Origin: Sphingomonas sp. HITSZ_GF
GTDB taxonomy: Bacteria; Pseudomonadota; Alphaproteobacteria; Sphingomonadales; Sphingomonadaceae
Reading direction: 5' to 3'
DNA: 64,000 bases
Assembly (NCBI RefSeq): GCF_029543155.1
Contig: NZ_JARQXA010000007.1
Location: 1 to 64,000 of the forward strand
Shown: piece by piece, positions 52,277 to 61,723 of the stretch
Layout of the letters: the number at the start of each line of letters is the position of its first letter
Position numbering within the stretch: position 1 is the first letter of the stretch
The notes under the pieces: model-generated
Told to the model about the DNA's origin: nothing
The model's input: the letters and a program-made list of their open reading frames with translations, nothing else
The model's database searches: none
Translations under genes and position numbers: made by a program

Positions 52277-55200
52277 CTAGAAGCTGCTGCGGATCGTCAG
52301 CGTGTAGGTGCGCCCGTCATAGTCGATGCGGCGCGGCAGCATCGGATCATTCTCATATTCCGAGCGGGTCGCGTTGGTGAGGTTGTACGCGTCGAGCGAG
52401 ATCGAGAAGTTCTTGCTGAGGTTGAGCGAGGCCGAGGCATCGAGCTGGCTGCGCGCCTTCACCGTGCGGGCATCGCCGACGAAGCTGTTGCCGGCGGCGA
52501 GATCATATTTGCCGCGATGGTTGAACACCGCGCGGATGCCGAACAGCTTGGTCTCGTAATAGCCGATCAGGTTGAGATTGTGCTTGGCGACGCTCGGCAG
52601 CGTGATCGCGTTACCCGCCGTGTCCTTCCCGTCGATCTGGGTGTAGGTGTAGTTCGCCGCGCCGCCGAGATATTTGAGGAAGCCCGGCAGGAAATCGAGG
52701 TTCTGCTGCACCGAGACCTCGACGCCGCGCACCCGCATTGGCTGCTGGTTGGTGAGGCCGCTGGCGACCACCCGCGCGTTGACCAGCGTGCCGCCCGCGC
52801 CGATGAACTGGTTCGAGCTCATGCAGTTGGGGCCGACGATGGTCAGGTTGCCCAGGCCGTAATCGACGCCGTTGATGCGCCCGTCGGCCGGGCAGAGTAT
52901 GTTCTGATCGGTGATCGGGCCGATATAGCCCTTGATGTTCTTCTGATAGACCGCGATCGCGAAGGCGCCACCGGGTCGGTTGTACCATTCGAGCGAAAGG
53001 TCGAACGAGTCGGCGGTATAGGGCTTGATGCTCGTCGCGCCGATCGTGACCGTATAGACCGGGTCGACCGGCGGGGTCAGCGCCTCGGGCACCTGGACGA
53101 AGCTGATCGGCACGGTGTCACGCGGCTGCGGGCGGACATAGGTCTTGTAATAGGCGCCGCGCAGCAGGAGGTTCCTGGTGATGTCCGCCGCGAACATCGC
53201 CGAGGGCAGCCAATAGTCGTAATGGTCCTTGTAGATCCGGTTGGACATGAAATGGTTCACCGGCCCGGCCAGCGTCGAGAGCGCGCTGGCGCAGTTGCGG
53301 CAATCGAGCGCGTCGATGCGCTGGTCGGTCGTCTCGTAGCGGACGCCGGCATTGCCGCGGACGCGCATGCCGAGGATCCGGGTATCGAACCGGCCCATCA
53401 CATAGGCCGACATGACCTTCTTGGTGTTGGTGAAATTGTTGTTCCAGTAATTGGCGTCCCAATAATTGTTCACCAGCCCATAGGGAGTGAGGAACACGCC
53501 GCCGCTGCCATAGACGAACTGGCCGGGCAGTCCGTTAGGGTTGGCGGTGGTGCGCGGATTGGTGTTCACCGGGGTGATCGCGCTCAGCACCTGCTGGATG
53601 TTGAGATCGCGCCAGTTGGCGGTGTAGCCGTTCGCAGTGCCGCCGAAGAAATCGCCGACATAGGGGTTCACCAGCGACATCGCCTGGGTGATGTTCGCGG
53701 TGCTGGTGCCGAGCGAGGTGTTGCGCGAGCCGATCGAGGTATAGCTGTTATATTCGTAGCGCAGGCCCGCCTGCACCGCGGAGAGCAGCCCGCCGACCTG
53801 GCGCTCGAAATCGAGCTGGACGGCGTCGAGCGTGTTCCACGACTGGCCGTTGGTGCCGGTGACGCCGAAGCGGTCGCCCTGGGTGTTCGCCGGCGCACCC
53901 GGCATCTGCGCGCCCGCCTGGGTCGCCTGGTTGGCGGCCGAGGGCAGCGGATAGCCGCCGACCGGGATGTGCGAGGCGTTGGGCGTGTTGAGGACGAAGC
54001 GCGCATCCTGCAGGCTGGTACCGCCGGTGAAGATCGAGGCGGTGATGCCGTTCAGCCCCGCGGTGCCGAGGTTGCGATAGGGGTTCTGGATGACGTCGAG
54101 CTCGATCTGGTTGGCGAGCACCTGCGCGCGCGAGATCGTGCCCTGCGCAGTCACCTTCCAGTCGTCGTCCTTGAACTCCATCGTCGGGTTGATCGCCCAG
54201 GTCTTCTGCTTGGCCGGCTCGGAGCGGATCGAGTCGTAGGTCTGCAGATTCTCGGCCGAGAACTGGTTGATATAGGCGCGCGCGCCGCTCGAGGTCTGGA
54301 CGACATAGGGCGTGCCCAGGCTGGTGAAATGCGCCACCGCCGAGGTTGCCGCGAGCGCGGTGTTGGTGTTGTTGCCCGCCGAAGTGTCGATGTAGAGCAG
54401 ATGGTTGGTGCCCTGATCGAGGTTGCGCTCGGTGTAGAAGCCGGTCGCGCCGAACTTGATCGTGTCGCTCGCCTGCCATTCATAGCCGGCCGCACCGGTG
54501 AGCAGATGGCCCTTGTTGAGGCGGACGAACTGGCGGACCTGGCTGGGATAATAGACCCCGCCCGGATATTGCGCGATCAGCGCCTGATAGGTGGGGTTGG
54601 ACGCGGCGGCCTGCTGGTTGCCGACCTGGATCGCGCCGAGGCGGTTCGCCCAGGTGTTGACCGAGATCGAATCGCGGCGGAACTTCTCGTCCTTGTAGGA
54701 GACGACGCCGAACACCGCGAAATCATCGGTGATGTGCGCATTGTAGCCTGCGGAGATCGCCGGGCTGCCGAGATCGCCCAGGTCGTTATATTCGTACGAC
54801 GCCTTGGCCCAGCCGCCAGGCTTGCGGCCGAGCGCCGGCGCGATGCGCAGATCGACATTGCCCGACAAGCCGCCCGCCAGATTGTTGGCCGAGGGCGACT
54901 TGATCACCGAGATCGCCGTGAAGATATCCGAATTGAACGCGCCGAGCGGCGTCGACGAAGTGTTGGTCGCGCTGCCCAGGATCGGATCGGCGAAGCCGCC
55001 GCCGTTCAGGGTCGTGCGCGCGAACGAGCCCGGCAAGCCGCGCAGGCTGATCGTGGCGTTGCGCGAATCCGCCTCGCGGTTGATCTGCACGCCCGGGATG
55101 CGCTGCACCGCCTCGCCGACGTTCAGATCGGGGAAGCGGCCCAGGCCGTCCGACGAGATCGAATCGGTGATCTGATCGGATTCGCGCTTGATGTTGAGCG

Positions 55201-55381
55201 CATCGGCATAGGCGCGACGGAAACCGGTGACCACGATCTGGTCGGCCGGGGCGGGCTCCTCGGCCTGCGGTGCGGTGGTCTGGCTGTCGGTGGTGGTGCC
55301 GTCGGTATTCTGCGCGAACGCAGGCGTGCTCAGCAGGATGGCGCACAGCGCCGAACCGGCCAACAGAGCAGTCCTCTGCAT
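52277..55381 (-). CDS. TonB-dependent receptor (carbohydrate type)
   Basis: 1034 residues with signal peptide MQRTALLAGSALCAILLSTPAFA. A TonB box-like DQIVVTGFRRAYADAL (~48) precedes the plug (DGLGRFPDLNVGEAVQRIPGVQINREADSRNATISLRGL), followed by a large barrel ending in RSSF. Receptors with the GRFPDxNVxEAxQRIPGVxI plug are the type that imports oligosaccharides in sphingomonads and Caulobacter. Followed by the lyase, and preceded by a LacI-type operator, so a role in uptake of alginate-like oligomers is likely. Confidence 0.92.
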   Translation of the reverse strand: MQRTALLAGSALCAILLSTPAFAQNTDGTTTDSQTTAPQAEEPAPADQIVVTGFRRAYADALNIKRESDQITDSISSDGLGRFPDLNVGEAVQRIPGVQINREADSRNATISLRGLPGSFARTTLNGGGFADPILGSATNTSSTPLGAFNSDIFTAISVIKSPSANNLAGGLSGNVDLRIAPALGRKPGGWAKASYEYNDLGDLGSPAISAGYNAHITDDFAVFGVVSYKDEKFRRDSISVNTWANRLGAIQVGNQQAAASNPTYQALIAQYPGGVYYPSQVRQFVRLNKGHLLTGAAGYEWQASDTIKFGATGFYTERNLDQGTNHLLYIDTSAGNNTNTALAATSAVAHFTSLGTPYVVQTSSGARAYINQFSAENLQTYDSIRSEPAKQKTWAINPTMEFKDDDWKVTAQGTISRAQVLANQIELDVIQNPYRNLGTAGLNGITASIFTGGTSLQDARFVLNTPNASHIPVGGYPLPSAANQATQAGAQMPGAPANTQGDRFGVTGTNGQSWNTLDAVQLDFERQVGGLLSAVQAGLRYEYNSYTSIGSRNTSLGTSTANITQAMSLVNPYVGDFFGGTANGYTANWRDLNIQQVLSAITPVNTNPRTTANPNGLPGQFVYGSGGVFLTPYGLVNNYWDANYWNNNFTNTKKVMSAYVMGRFDTRILGMRVRGNAGVRYETTDQRIDALDCRNCASALSTLAGPVNHFMSNRIYKDHYDYWLPSAMFAADITRNLLLRGAYYKTYVRPQPRDTVPISFVQVPEALTPPVDPVYTVTIGATSIKPYTADSFDLSLEWYNRPGGAFAIAVYQKNIKGYIGPITDQNILCPADGRINGVDYGLGNLTIVGPNCMSSNQFIGAGGTLVNARVVASGLTNQQPMRVRGVEVSVQQNLDFLPGFLKYLGGAANYTYTQIDGKDTAGNAITLPSVAKHNLNLIGYYETKLFGIRAVFNHRGKYDLAAGNSFVGDARTVKARSQLDASASLNLSKNFSISLDAYNLTNATRSEYENDPMLPRRIDYDGRTYTLTIRSSF

Positions 55382-55429
55382 GACAATCTCTCCCCATCGT
55401 GTTCCCGGCTTTTGTTTTTGCCAGTCATG

Positions 55430-55445
55430 CTGGCACCGGTGTCAG
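55430..55445. promoter_or_regulatory. LacI-type palindromic operator before the carbohydrate receptor
   Basis: CTGGCACCGGTGTCAG, an inverted repeat with 14 of 16 bases symmetric around central CG, 48 bp upstream of the receptor start. Central-CG palindromes of this length are typical LacI-family operators for sugar genes. No LacI gene is in the window, so the regulator would act from elsewhere. Confidence 0.55.
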
Positions 55446-55650
55446 GCCAATAAGGCCAAGCCGGAAACAAATGTCAATAGAATGGTCAGGCCACATTGCA
55501 TTATTGGTCGGGCAAACAGGGTGCACAGGGGAGAATCTGCCTCCCGCCCCTTGCGCGACACAGTTGCTCACGGCCAAAGCTGGCCTGTCCAGCTACACTT
55601 TCGGGTAGTTCGCGCGTTCGACGCGCATCGATGGCGCGGAATCAGCCGCG

Positions 55651-55676
55651 CCCCGCGCGCCGTGAGGCACGCGGGG
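55651..55676 (-). terminator. Hairpin after the RND efflux operon
   Basis: CCCCGCG and CGCGGGG arms with an inner GCC/GGC pair around GTGA, 21 bp beyond the outer-membrane factor's stop on the minus strand. No T-run follows, so termination strength is uncertain. The rest of the 316-bp gap (55382-55697) holds the LacI-type site and AT-rich promoter-like sequence. Confidence 0.45.
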
Positions 55677-55697
55677 AGCGGGGGCGGAGGTTGGCTA

Positions 55698-57113
55698 TCA
55701 ACCCTGGGGTGGCTGCTGCCAACCTCCGCCAAGCGCTAGGAACAGAGTGATCGTCGCGTCCGAGAAGCCCGATTCGGCCTGGGCGAGCAGCAACTCGTTG
55801 CTCGCCTGGGTCCGCTCGGCATCGAGCACGGTCTGGAAGGCCTCGGCGCCGGAACGGTAGCGCAGCCGCGCGATGCGGGCCGCCTCGCCGCTCGCCTCGC
55901 GCGCGCGGCGCAGCGCCTCGACCTGCTGCCCCGCCGCGACATAGGCGGCGAGCGACGTCTCGACGTCCTGCAGCGCAGTCAGCCAGGTGCCGTCGAAGGT
56001 GGCGAGTGCCGCATCGGCGCCGGCCCTGGCCTGGGCGATACGCGCGCGCGCGACGCTCATGTTCGGGAAGCTGAACGAGAGCAGCGGCCCGATGCTGAAG
56101 TTCAGGCCCGAGCTCTTGAACAGCCCCTCCGGCGAATTCGCCGTCGAACCGATCGAGCCGCCGATCGAGATATTCGGATAGAGATCGGCGGTGGCCACAC
56201 CAACCTGCGCGGTTGCCGAGGCGAGCCGGCGCTCGGCGGCGCGCACATCGGCGCGGCGGGCCAGCAGGGTCGCGCCGTTGCCGACCGGGATCGCCTGCTT
56301 CACCACCGGCGGCGTGTTGCAGGCAGCGGCATCGGCCGGGAACTCGGCCGGCGGCTTGCCGGTGAGCACCGCGAGGCGGAACAGCGCCGCCTTGCGCTGC
56401 GCCTCGTAGAGCGGGACCGTCGACCGGGTCTGCTCTAGCAGCGCCTGGCCCTGGCTGGTCTGCAGCCCGGTGCCGCGGCCGCCTGCCTCGAGCCGGCGGG
56501 TCAGGTCGAACGTGTCTTCCTGGAGCTTCAGCGTCTGCGCGGAGACGGCGAGCTGCTGGCCGGCGGCGCAGGCATCCGAATATGCGCGGATCGTCTCGGC
56601 GACGACGGTGACGCGGGCCAGGTCATAGGCAGCCTGGCTGGCCTCGACATCGGCGCGCCCGGCCTGGATGGCGCGGGTGATCTTGCCGAACAGATCGACC
56701 TGGTAGCCGACGTCGAAGCTGGCCTGATAGCTGTCGCCGCGCGGACCGGGACCGTCGATGCCGAGCGTCGAGCCCGAAACCTGGCCATAGCCGCCCTGCG
56801 CGTTGACCGTGGTGCTGGGCAGCCGCGCCGAACGCGTCTCGCGCAGCACCGCCCGCGCCTGGCGCAGGTTCGCCGCGGCGACGCGCAGATCGGTGTTCGC
56901 CGCCAGCGCCTCGTTCACCAGCCGCTCGATCGCCGGATCGTTGAACAGCCGCCACCAGTCCGCCGGCGGTTCGTCGGCGACGAAGCCGGCGGCACTGGCC
57001 TGGCTCAGATCGCCCTGGGCCGGCGCCTTGGGCGCGGGCGAGACATAGTTGGGACCGACCACGCAGCCCGACAGCGTCAGGCCCGCGGCGAGCAAGATGA
57101 GGGTACGCTTCAT
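55698..57113 (-). CDS. RND efflux outer-membrane factor (NodT/OprM type)
   Basis: 471 residues with lipobox LTLSGC (Cys 17), then two OEP repeats: ADWWRLFNDPAIERLVNEALAANTDLRVAAANLRQARA and ARIAQARAGADAALATFDGTWLTALQDVETSLAAYVAAGQQ. The trimer forms the outer-membrane channel. Its ATG overlaps the stop of the inner-membrane pump gene (ATGA). The longer frame upstream is a shadow inside the pump gene. Confidence 0.94.
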   Translation of the reverse strand: MKRTLILLAAGLTLSGCVVGPNYVSPAPKAPAQGDLSQASAAGFVADEPPADWWRLFNDPAIERLVNEALAANTDLRVAAANLRQARAVLRETRSARLPSTTVNAQGGYGQVSGSTLGIDGPGPRGDSYQASFDVGYQVDLFGKITRAIQAGRADVEASQAAYDLARVTVVAETIRAYSDACAAGQQLAVSAQTLKLQEDTFDLTRRLEAGGRGTGLQTSQGQALLEQTRSTVPLYEAQRKAALFRLAVLTGKPPAEFPADAAACNTPPVVKQAIPVGNGATLLARRADVRAAERRLASATAQVGVATADLYPNISIGGSIGSTANSPEGLFKSSGLNFSIGPLLSFSFPNMSVARARIAQARAGADAALATFDGTWLTALQDVETSLAAYVAAGQQVEALRRAREASGEAARIARLRYRSGAEAFQTVLDAERTQASNELLLAQAESGFSDATITLFLALGGGWQQPPQG

Positions 57114-60100
57114 TGCGCTTCTCCGGTCGCGGGTGCGGGTGTCTCGGGAGCCGCGGGCGCCTCCTTGCTCACGCGGCCGCCGCCCCATTTGCGCATCAGC
57201 ACATAGAAGATCGGCGTGAAGATCAGGCCGAAGATGGTGACGCCGAGCATGCCGAACACCACCGCGGTGCCGAGCGACTGGCGCATCTCCTGGCCCGGGC
57301 CGCTGGCGATCGCGAGCGGGATCACGCCGAAGATGAACGCGAACGAGGTCATCAGGATCGGGCGGAGACGCGAGCGGGCCGCATGGATCGCCGCATCGAA
57401 CCGGTTCATGCCCTCTTCCTCGCCCTGCTTGGCGAACTCGACGATCAGGATCGCGTTCTTCGCCGCCAGCGCGATCAGCACGACAAGGCCGACCTGGGTG
57501 AGGATGTTGTTGTCCATCCCCCGCAGGTTCACGCCGAGCAGCGCCGCAAGGATGCACATCGGCACGATCAGGATCACCGCGAGCGGCAGGGTGAGCGCTT
57601 CGTACTGGGCCGCCAGCACGAGGAACACGAACACCACGGCGAGGACGAAGATCAGCGCCGAGGAACTGCCCGCCGCCTTTTGCTGGTAGGCGAGGCCGGT
57701 CCATTCATAGCCATAGCCCGGCGGCAGCACCTTGCCCGCCATCGCCTCCATCGCCGCGAGCGCATCGCCCGTGGACACGCCCGGCGCCGCGCCGCCCTGC
57801 AGCTCGACCGCGGGCAGCAGGTTGTAGCGCACCACGCGCGACGAGCCCGAATCGCGGTTGAACGTCGCCACTGCCGAGAGCGGCACCATCGCCCCGCTCT
57901 TCGAGCGCACCTGCAGGCGGCCGATATCGCTGATGTCGTCGCGCGAGGCCGGCTCCGCCTGCGCGGTCACGCGGAAGGTGCGGCCGAGCAGGTTGAAGTC
58001 GTTGACATAGGTCGAGCCGATATAGGTGCTGATCGCGTCGAACACCTGGCTGGGCTCCACGCCCATGATCTGCGCCTTGTCGCGATCGACATCGGCGCGG
58101 ATCTTCGGGTTGGCAGTGTTGAACAGCGAGAAGACCTGGGTGACCTTCTTCTCCTGCATCGCCGCGCCCATCATCGCGCCGGTCGCGCCTTCCAGGCCAC
58201 GCCAGCCGCCATTGGCCGACTTGTCCTCGATCATCATCACGAAGCCGGAGCCGTTGCCCAGGCCCTGCACCGCGGGCGGCGCGATCATGAAGATGTTGGC
58301 GCCGCTGATCTGCCCGGCGATCGCGCCGGTGAGCTGGCCGGCCAGCGCCTCGGCACTCTGCTTCTTGCCGCGCTCGGACCAGTCCTTGAGCTTGATGAAG
58401 AACACGCCCGCGTTCGACGCCTGGCTGAAGCTCGCGCCGTCGAGGCCGGCAAACGCCGCGCCGTCGGTCACGCCATCGGTCTTGGCGGCGATCGCATAGG
58501 CCTTGTCGACGACTTCGCTGGTGCGCTCGAGCGACGAGCCCGGCGGCAGCTGGACGACGCCGATCAGGAAGCCCTGGTCCTGCTCGGGGATGAAGCCCGT
58601 CGGCGTGGCGGTGAGGCGCCAGCCGGTCAGTGCGAGCAGGCCCGCATAGACGATCATCATGATCAGGCCCATGCGGATCAGCCGGCCCGTGACACGGCCA
58701 TAGCGATCCGACAGCCAGTCAAAGCCCTGGTTGAACTTCTCGGCACCGACCTTGATCGGGCGCATCCAGCGCGGGCCGCTATCGGCATCGATATCCTGGT
58801 GCGGCTTGAGCAGCAGCGCGGCGAGCGCCGGCGACAGCGTGAGCGAGACGAGCAGCGAAATCGCCGAGGCGGCCGCGATCGTCACCGCGAACTGGCGGTA
58901 GAAGATGCCGGGGATGCCGCCGACCATCGCGGTCGGGATGAACACCGAGATCAGCACCAGGCCGATCGCGACCAGTGCGCCCGACACTTCCTTCATCGTG
59001 AGATGCGCAGCCTCGCGCGGCGAGAGCCCGGCGCGGATATGCTTCTCCACCGCCTCGACCACGACGATCGCGTCGTCGACCACGATGCCCACGGCGAGCA
59101 CGAGTGCGAACAGCGAGAGCGAGTTGATCGAGAAGCCGAGCGCGAGCTGCACCGCGAAGGTGCCGACCAGCGCGATCGGGATGGCGACGATCGGGATCAC
59201 CGCCGCGCGCCAGGTCTGGAGGAAGATGATCACGACCACGACGACGAGGACGACCGCTTCGAGCAGCGTGTGCTGCACGGCTTCGACCGAGGCCGAGACA
59301 TATTCGGTCGGGTTGTAGGGGATGCTGTACTGAAGGCCCTGCGGGAAGTCCTTCTTGAGCGTGTCCATCTCCTTCAGCACCAGATCGGCCGCGGAGAGCG
59401 AGTTGGCGCCCGGCTGCTGGACGATCGCGAGCGCGATGCCGCGCTTGCCGCCGAACGAGCCGCGGATCGAATAGTCCTGGCTGCCCAGCTCGATGCGCGC
59501 GACATCGCTCAGCTTGGTGAGCGCCGCGCCCGAGGGATCGGACTTGATCGTGATGTTGCCGAACTGCTCGACGCTCTGCAGGCGGCCCTGCACGTCGACC
59601 GGCACTTCGAACGAGGGATTATCCTTGCCCGTCGGCGCCGAGCCGAGCGCGCCGCCCGCGGTCTGGACGTTCTGCGCCTGGAGCGCGGCGATGATCTCGG
59701 CCGAGGTCAGGTTGCGCGCCGCCGCCTTGTCCGGATCGATCCAGACGCGCATCGCATAATTGCCGCCGCCGAAGATCTGCACCGTGCCGACGCCTTCGAG
59801 GCGCAGCAGCCGGTCGCGGATCACCGTGTTGGCGTAATTGCCCATATAGTCGACGTCGAGGCTGTCGTCCGGAGACGTCAGCGCCACGATCATCAGGAAG
59901 CCCGATTCCTGCTTGTTCACCGTCACGCCGATCTGGCGGACCTGTGCGGGCAGGCGCGGCAGCGCGAGGTTGACGCGGTTCTGCACCAGCACCTGCGCGG
60001 CATCGAGATCGGTGCCAGGCTTGAAGGTGACGGTGACCTGGCCCGCACCCTGGGTCGACGAGGAGCTCATGTAGAGCATGCCCTCGACGCCGTTGATCTC

Positions 60101-60355
60101 CTGCTCGAGCGGCGCCGACACCGTCTCGGCGATGATCTCGGGCGAGGCGCCGGCATAGGCGGCCTGGACCGAGATCGTCGGCGGGGCGATCTCCGGATAT
60201 TGCGACAGCGCGAGCAGCGGATAGCAGAAGGCGCCGATCAGGGTGATGAACACCGAGATCACCGCCGCGAAGATCGGCCGCTCGATGAAGAAGCTGGAGA
60301 AGCCGCGGCGCTCCGGCTTTTCCGGGGCCGGCAGGGCCTGGTGGGTATCGCTCAT
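57110..60355 (-). CDS. RND multidrug efflux pump, HAE1 family (AcrB/MexF-like)
   Basis: 1081 residues with the 12-helix RND layout and two large periplasmic loops. Visible: FSSFFIERPIFAAVISVFITLIGAFCYPLLALSQYPEIAPPTI at the N-terminus; the proton-relay pair of Asp in VVDDAIVVVEAVE (~410); GIPGIFYRQFAVTIAAASAISLLVSLTLSPALAALLLK; and LRGMDNNILTQVGLVVLIALAAKNAILIVEFA near the end. It exports drugs, solvents or other amphiphiles with proton antiport. Middle gene of the adaptor-pump-channel operon. Confidence 0.96.
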   Translation of the reverse strand: MSDTHQALPAPEKPERRGFSSFFIERPIFAAVISVFITLIGAFCYPLLALSQYPEIAPPTISVQAAYAGASPEIIAETVSAPLEQEINGVEGMLYMSSSSTQGAGQVTVTFKPGTDLDAAQVLVQNRVNLALPRLPAQVRQIGVTVNKQESGFLMIVALTSPDDSLDVDYMGNYANTVIRDRLLRLEGVGTVQIFGGGNYAMRVWIDPDKAAARNLTSAEIIAALQAQNVQTAGGALGSAPTGKDNPSFEVPVDVQGRLQSVEQFGNITIKSDPSGAALTKLSDVARIELGSQDYSIRGSFGGKRGIALAIVQQPGANSLSAADLVLKEMDTLKKDFPQGLQYSIPYNPTEYVSASVEAVQHTLLEAVVLVVVVVIIFLQTWRAAVIPIVAIPIALVGTFAVQLALGFSINSLSLFALVLAVGIVVDDAIVVVEAVEKHIRAGLSPREAAHLTMKEVSGALVAIGLVLISVFIPTAMVGGIPGIFYRQFAVTIAAASAISLLVSLTLSPALAALLLKPHQDIDADSGPRWMRPIKVGAEKFNQGFDWLSDRYGRVTGRLIRMGLIMMIVYAGLLALTGWRLTATPTGFIPEQDQGFLIGVVQLPPGSSLERTSEVVDKAYAIAAKTDGVTDGAAFAGLDGASFSQASNAGVFFIKLKDWSERGKKQSAEALAGQLTGAIAGQISGANIFMIAPPAVQGLGNGSGFVMMIEDKSANGGWRGLEGATGAMMGAAMQEKKVTQVFSLFNTANPKIRADVDRDKAQIMGVEPSQVFDAISTYIGSTYVNDFNLLGRTFRVTAQAEPASRDDISDIGRLQVRSKSGAMVPLSAVATFNRDSGSSRVVRYNLLPAVELQGGAAPGVSTGDALAAMEAMAGKVLPPGYGYEWTGLAYQQKAAGSSSALIFVLAVVFVFLVLAAQYEALTLPLAVILIVPMCILAALLGVNLRGMDNNILTQVGLVVLIALAAKNAILIVEFAKQGEEEGMNRFDAAIHAARSRLRPILMTSFAFIFGVIPLAIASGPGQEMRQSLGTAVVFGMLGVTIFGLIFTPIFYVLMRKWGGGRVSKEAPAAPETPAPATGEAQ

Positions 60356-60366
60356 TGCGCCGTTCC

Positions 60367-61551
60367 TCAGCGGTTGCCGGCGGGCTGGGCAGTGGAAGCG
60401 GGCGCGTCGGCCGGCGGCGCGGAGGCGGCGGGCGTCTCGGTGATCTTGCCCGGCATCGGCGTGACCTTCACGCCCGGGCGGGCGCGCTGGGTGCCGTCGA
60501 TGATCACCCGGTCTTCCTTGGTCAGGCCCGAGCGGATCACGCGCAGATTGCCGCGCAGCGGCCCGGTCTGCACCGGGCGCGCGGTCACCGTGTTGCTCTT
60601 GTCGACGACGAACACCACCTGGCGCGCGGCATCGGCCATCACCGCGGTGTCCGGCACCAGCAGCGCCGGATAGGGCTTCGATGCCTCGAGGCGGGCCGAG
60701 CCGAACATGCCGGGCTTCAGGAAGCCACCCGGATTGGCGATCACCGCGCGGGCGCGGATCGTGCCGGCGCCGGCATCGAGTGCATTGTCGACGAAGTCGA
60801 GCGAGCCGTTATGCGTATAGTCGCTCTCGTCCGAGAGCTTGACCTTCACCGGGGTTCCGGCCTGAGTGCCCGTGCCCTGGCGCTGATATTTGAGCAGCAG
60901 CGCTTCCGATCCCTGGAAGACGAAGTGGAGCGGATCGACCGAGACGATCGTGGTCAGCACGGTCTGGTCGGCGGCGACCGAATTGCCGATATCGACCTTG
61001 CGCTCCGAGATGCGGCCGCTCAGCGGCGCGGTGACGCGGGTGAAGCCGAGATCGAGCTGGCGTGCGCGCAGGTTCGCCTCCGCCGCCGCGACCTGGGCAC
61101 TGGCCGAACGCAGCGCGGCGCGGCGCTGCTCGAGCTCTTCCTGGCTGGCCGCGCGCTGGGCGACCAGCGCTTCGGAGCGGGCATATTCGGTCTGGGCGTT
61201 GGCAAGCGTCGCCTTGGCCTGGGCGACCTGCGCGGCGGCCTGGGCGACGGCGGCTTGGGCCGGGCGCGAATCGATCGTGAAGAGCAGCTGGCCCTTGCGG
61301 ACGAACTGGCCGTCCTTGAACCACACGCCCTGCAGATAGCCCGAGGCGCGCGGACGCACCTCGACATTCTGGATCGCCTCGAAGCGGCCGACGAACTCGT
61401 CCCAGTCGACCACGTCCTGCACCAGCGGCGCGGACACGGTGACGGGCGGCGCGCCCTGCTGGGGCGGCTGCGCCCCACCACCGCCGCAACCGGCGAGAGC
61501 GAGCGCGGCTGCGAGCGCCGGAATGAGCAGCTTGCGGTTCTTCGAATGCAT
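60367..61551 (-). CDS. RND periplasmic adaptor subunit
   Basis: 394 residues, lipoprotein signal MHSKNRKLLIPALAAALALAGC. Adaptor hallmarks: EVRPRASGYLQGVWFKDGQFVRKGQLLFTIDSRPAQAAVAQA (lipoyl half), a coiled-coil hairpin rich in Ala/Gln, then LGFTRVTAPLSGRISERKVDIGNSV and the beta-barrel part. It joins pump and channel. First gene of the operon, divergent from tetR; 11 bp to the pump gene. Confidence 0.95.
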   Translation of the reverse strand: MHSKNRKLLIPALAAALALAGCGGGGAQPPQQGAPPVTVSAPLVQDVVDWDEFVGRFEAIQNVEVRPRASGYLQGVWFKDGQFVRKGQLLFTIDSRPAQAAVAQAAAQVAQAKATLANAQTEYARSEALVAQRAASQEELEQRRAALRSASAQVAAAEANLRARQLDLGFTRVTAPLSGRISERKVDIGNSVAADQTVLTTIVSVDPLHFVFQGSEALLLKYQRQGTGTQAGTPVKVKLSDESDYTHNGSLDFVDNALDAGAGTIRARAVIANPGGFLKPGMFGSARLEASKPYPALLVPDTAVMADAARQVVFVVDKSNTVTARPVQTGPLRGNLRVIRSGLTKEDRVIIDGTQRARPGVKVTPMPGKITETPAASAPPADAPASTAQPAGNR

Positions 61552-61656
61552 GTTCGATCCCTAAATCCGTGCCCCTGGACGGACATCCTCCGCGGCGTCG
61601 TTTCTTCAAACGAACGACTTCCGATTTCGCCCCCGCTAGGCCCGAACCCAAAGCTT

Positions 61657-61692
61657 GTCAACGACCGTGGACATATGTCCACAACGGTTGAC
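61657..61692. promoter_or_regulatory. Palindromic operator between the RND operon and its TetR repressor
   Basis: A perfect 16-bp palindrome GTGGACATATGTCCAC (61667-61682) lies inside outer arms GTCAAC (61657-61662) and GTTGAC (61687-61692). It sits in the 172-bp space between the divergent adaptor and tetR starts, placed to control both. Confidence 0.75.
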
Positions 61693-61723
61693 TATCCTCA
61701 CCGCCATGTTAGGGAAATCGGCC

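Noticed and set aside
51971..55453. Plus-strand open frame of 1160 codons
   Set aside because: Antisense to the carbohydrate TonB receptor, which has a full signal peptide, plug and barrel. The shadow product has no recognisable structure.
57113..60673. Plus-strand open frame of 1186 codons
   Set aside because: It is antisense to the RND pump and adaptor. Its product is a run of Arg/His/Asp/Ala with no domain, the usual shadow of high-GC coding DNA.
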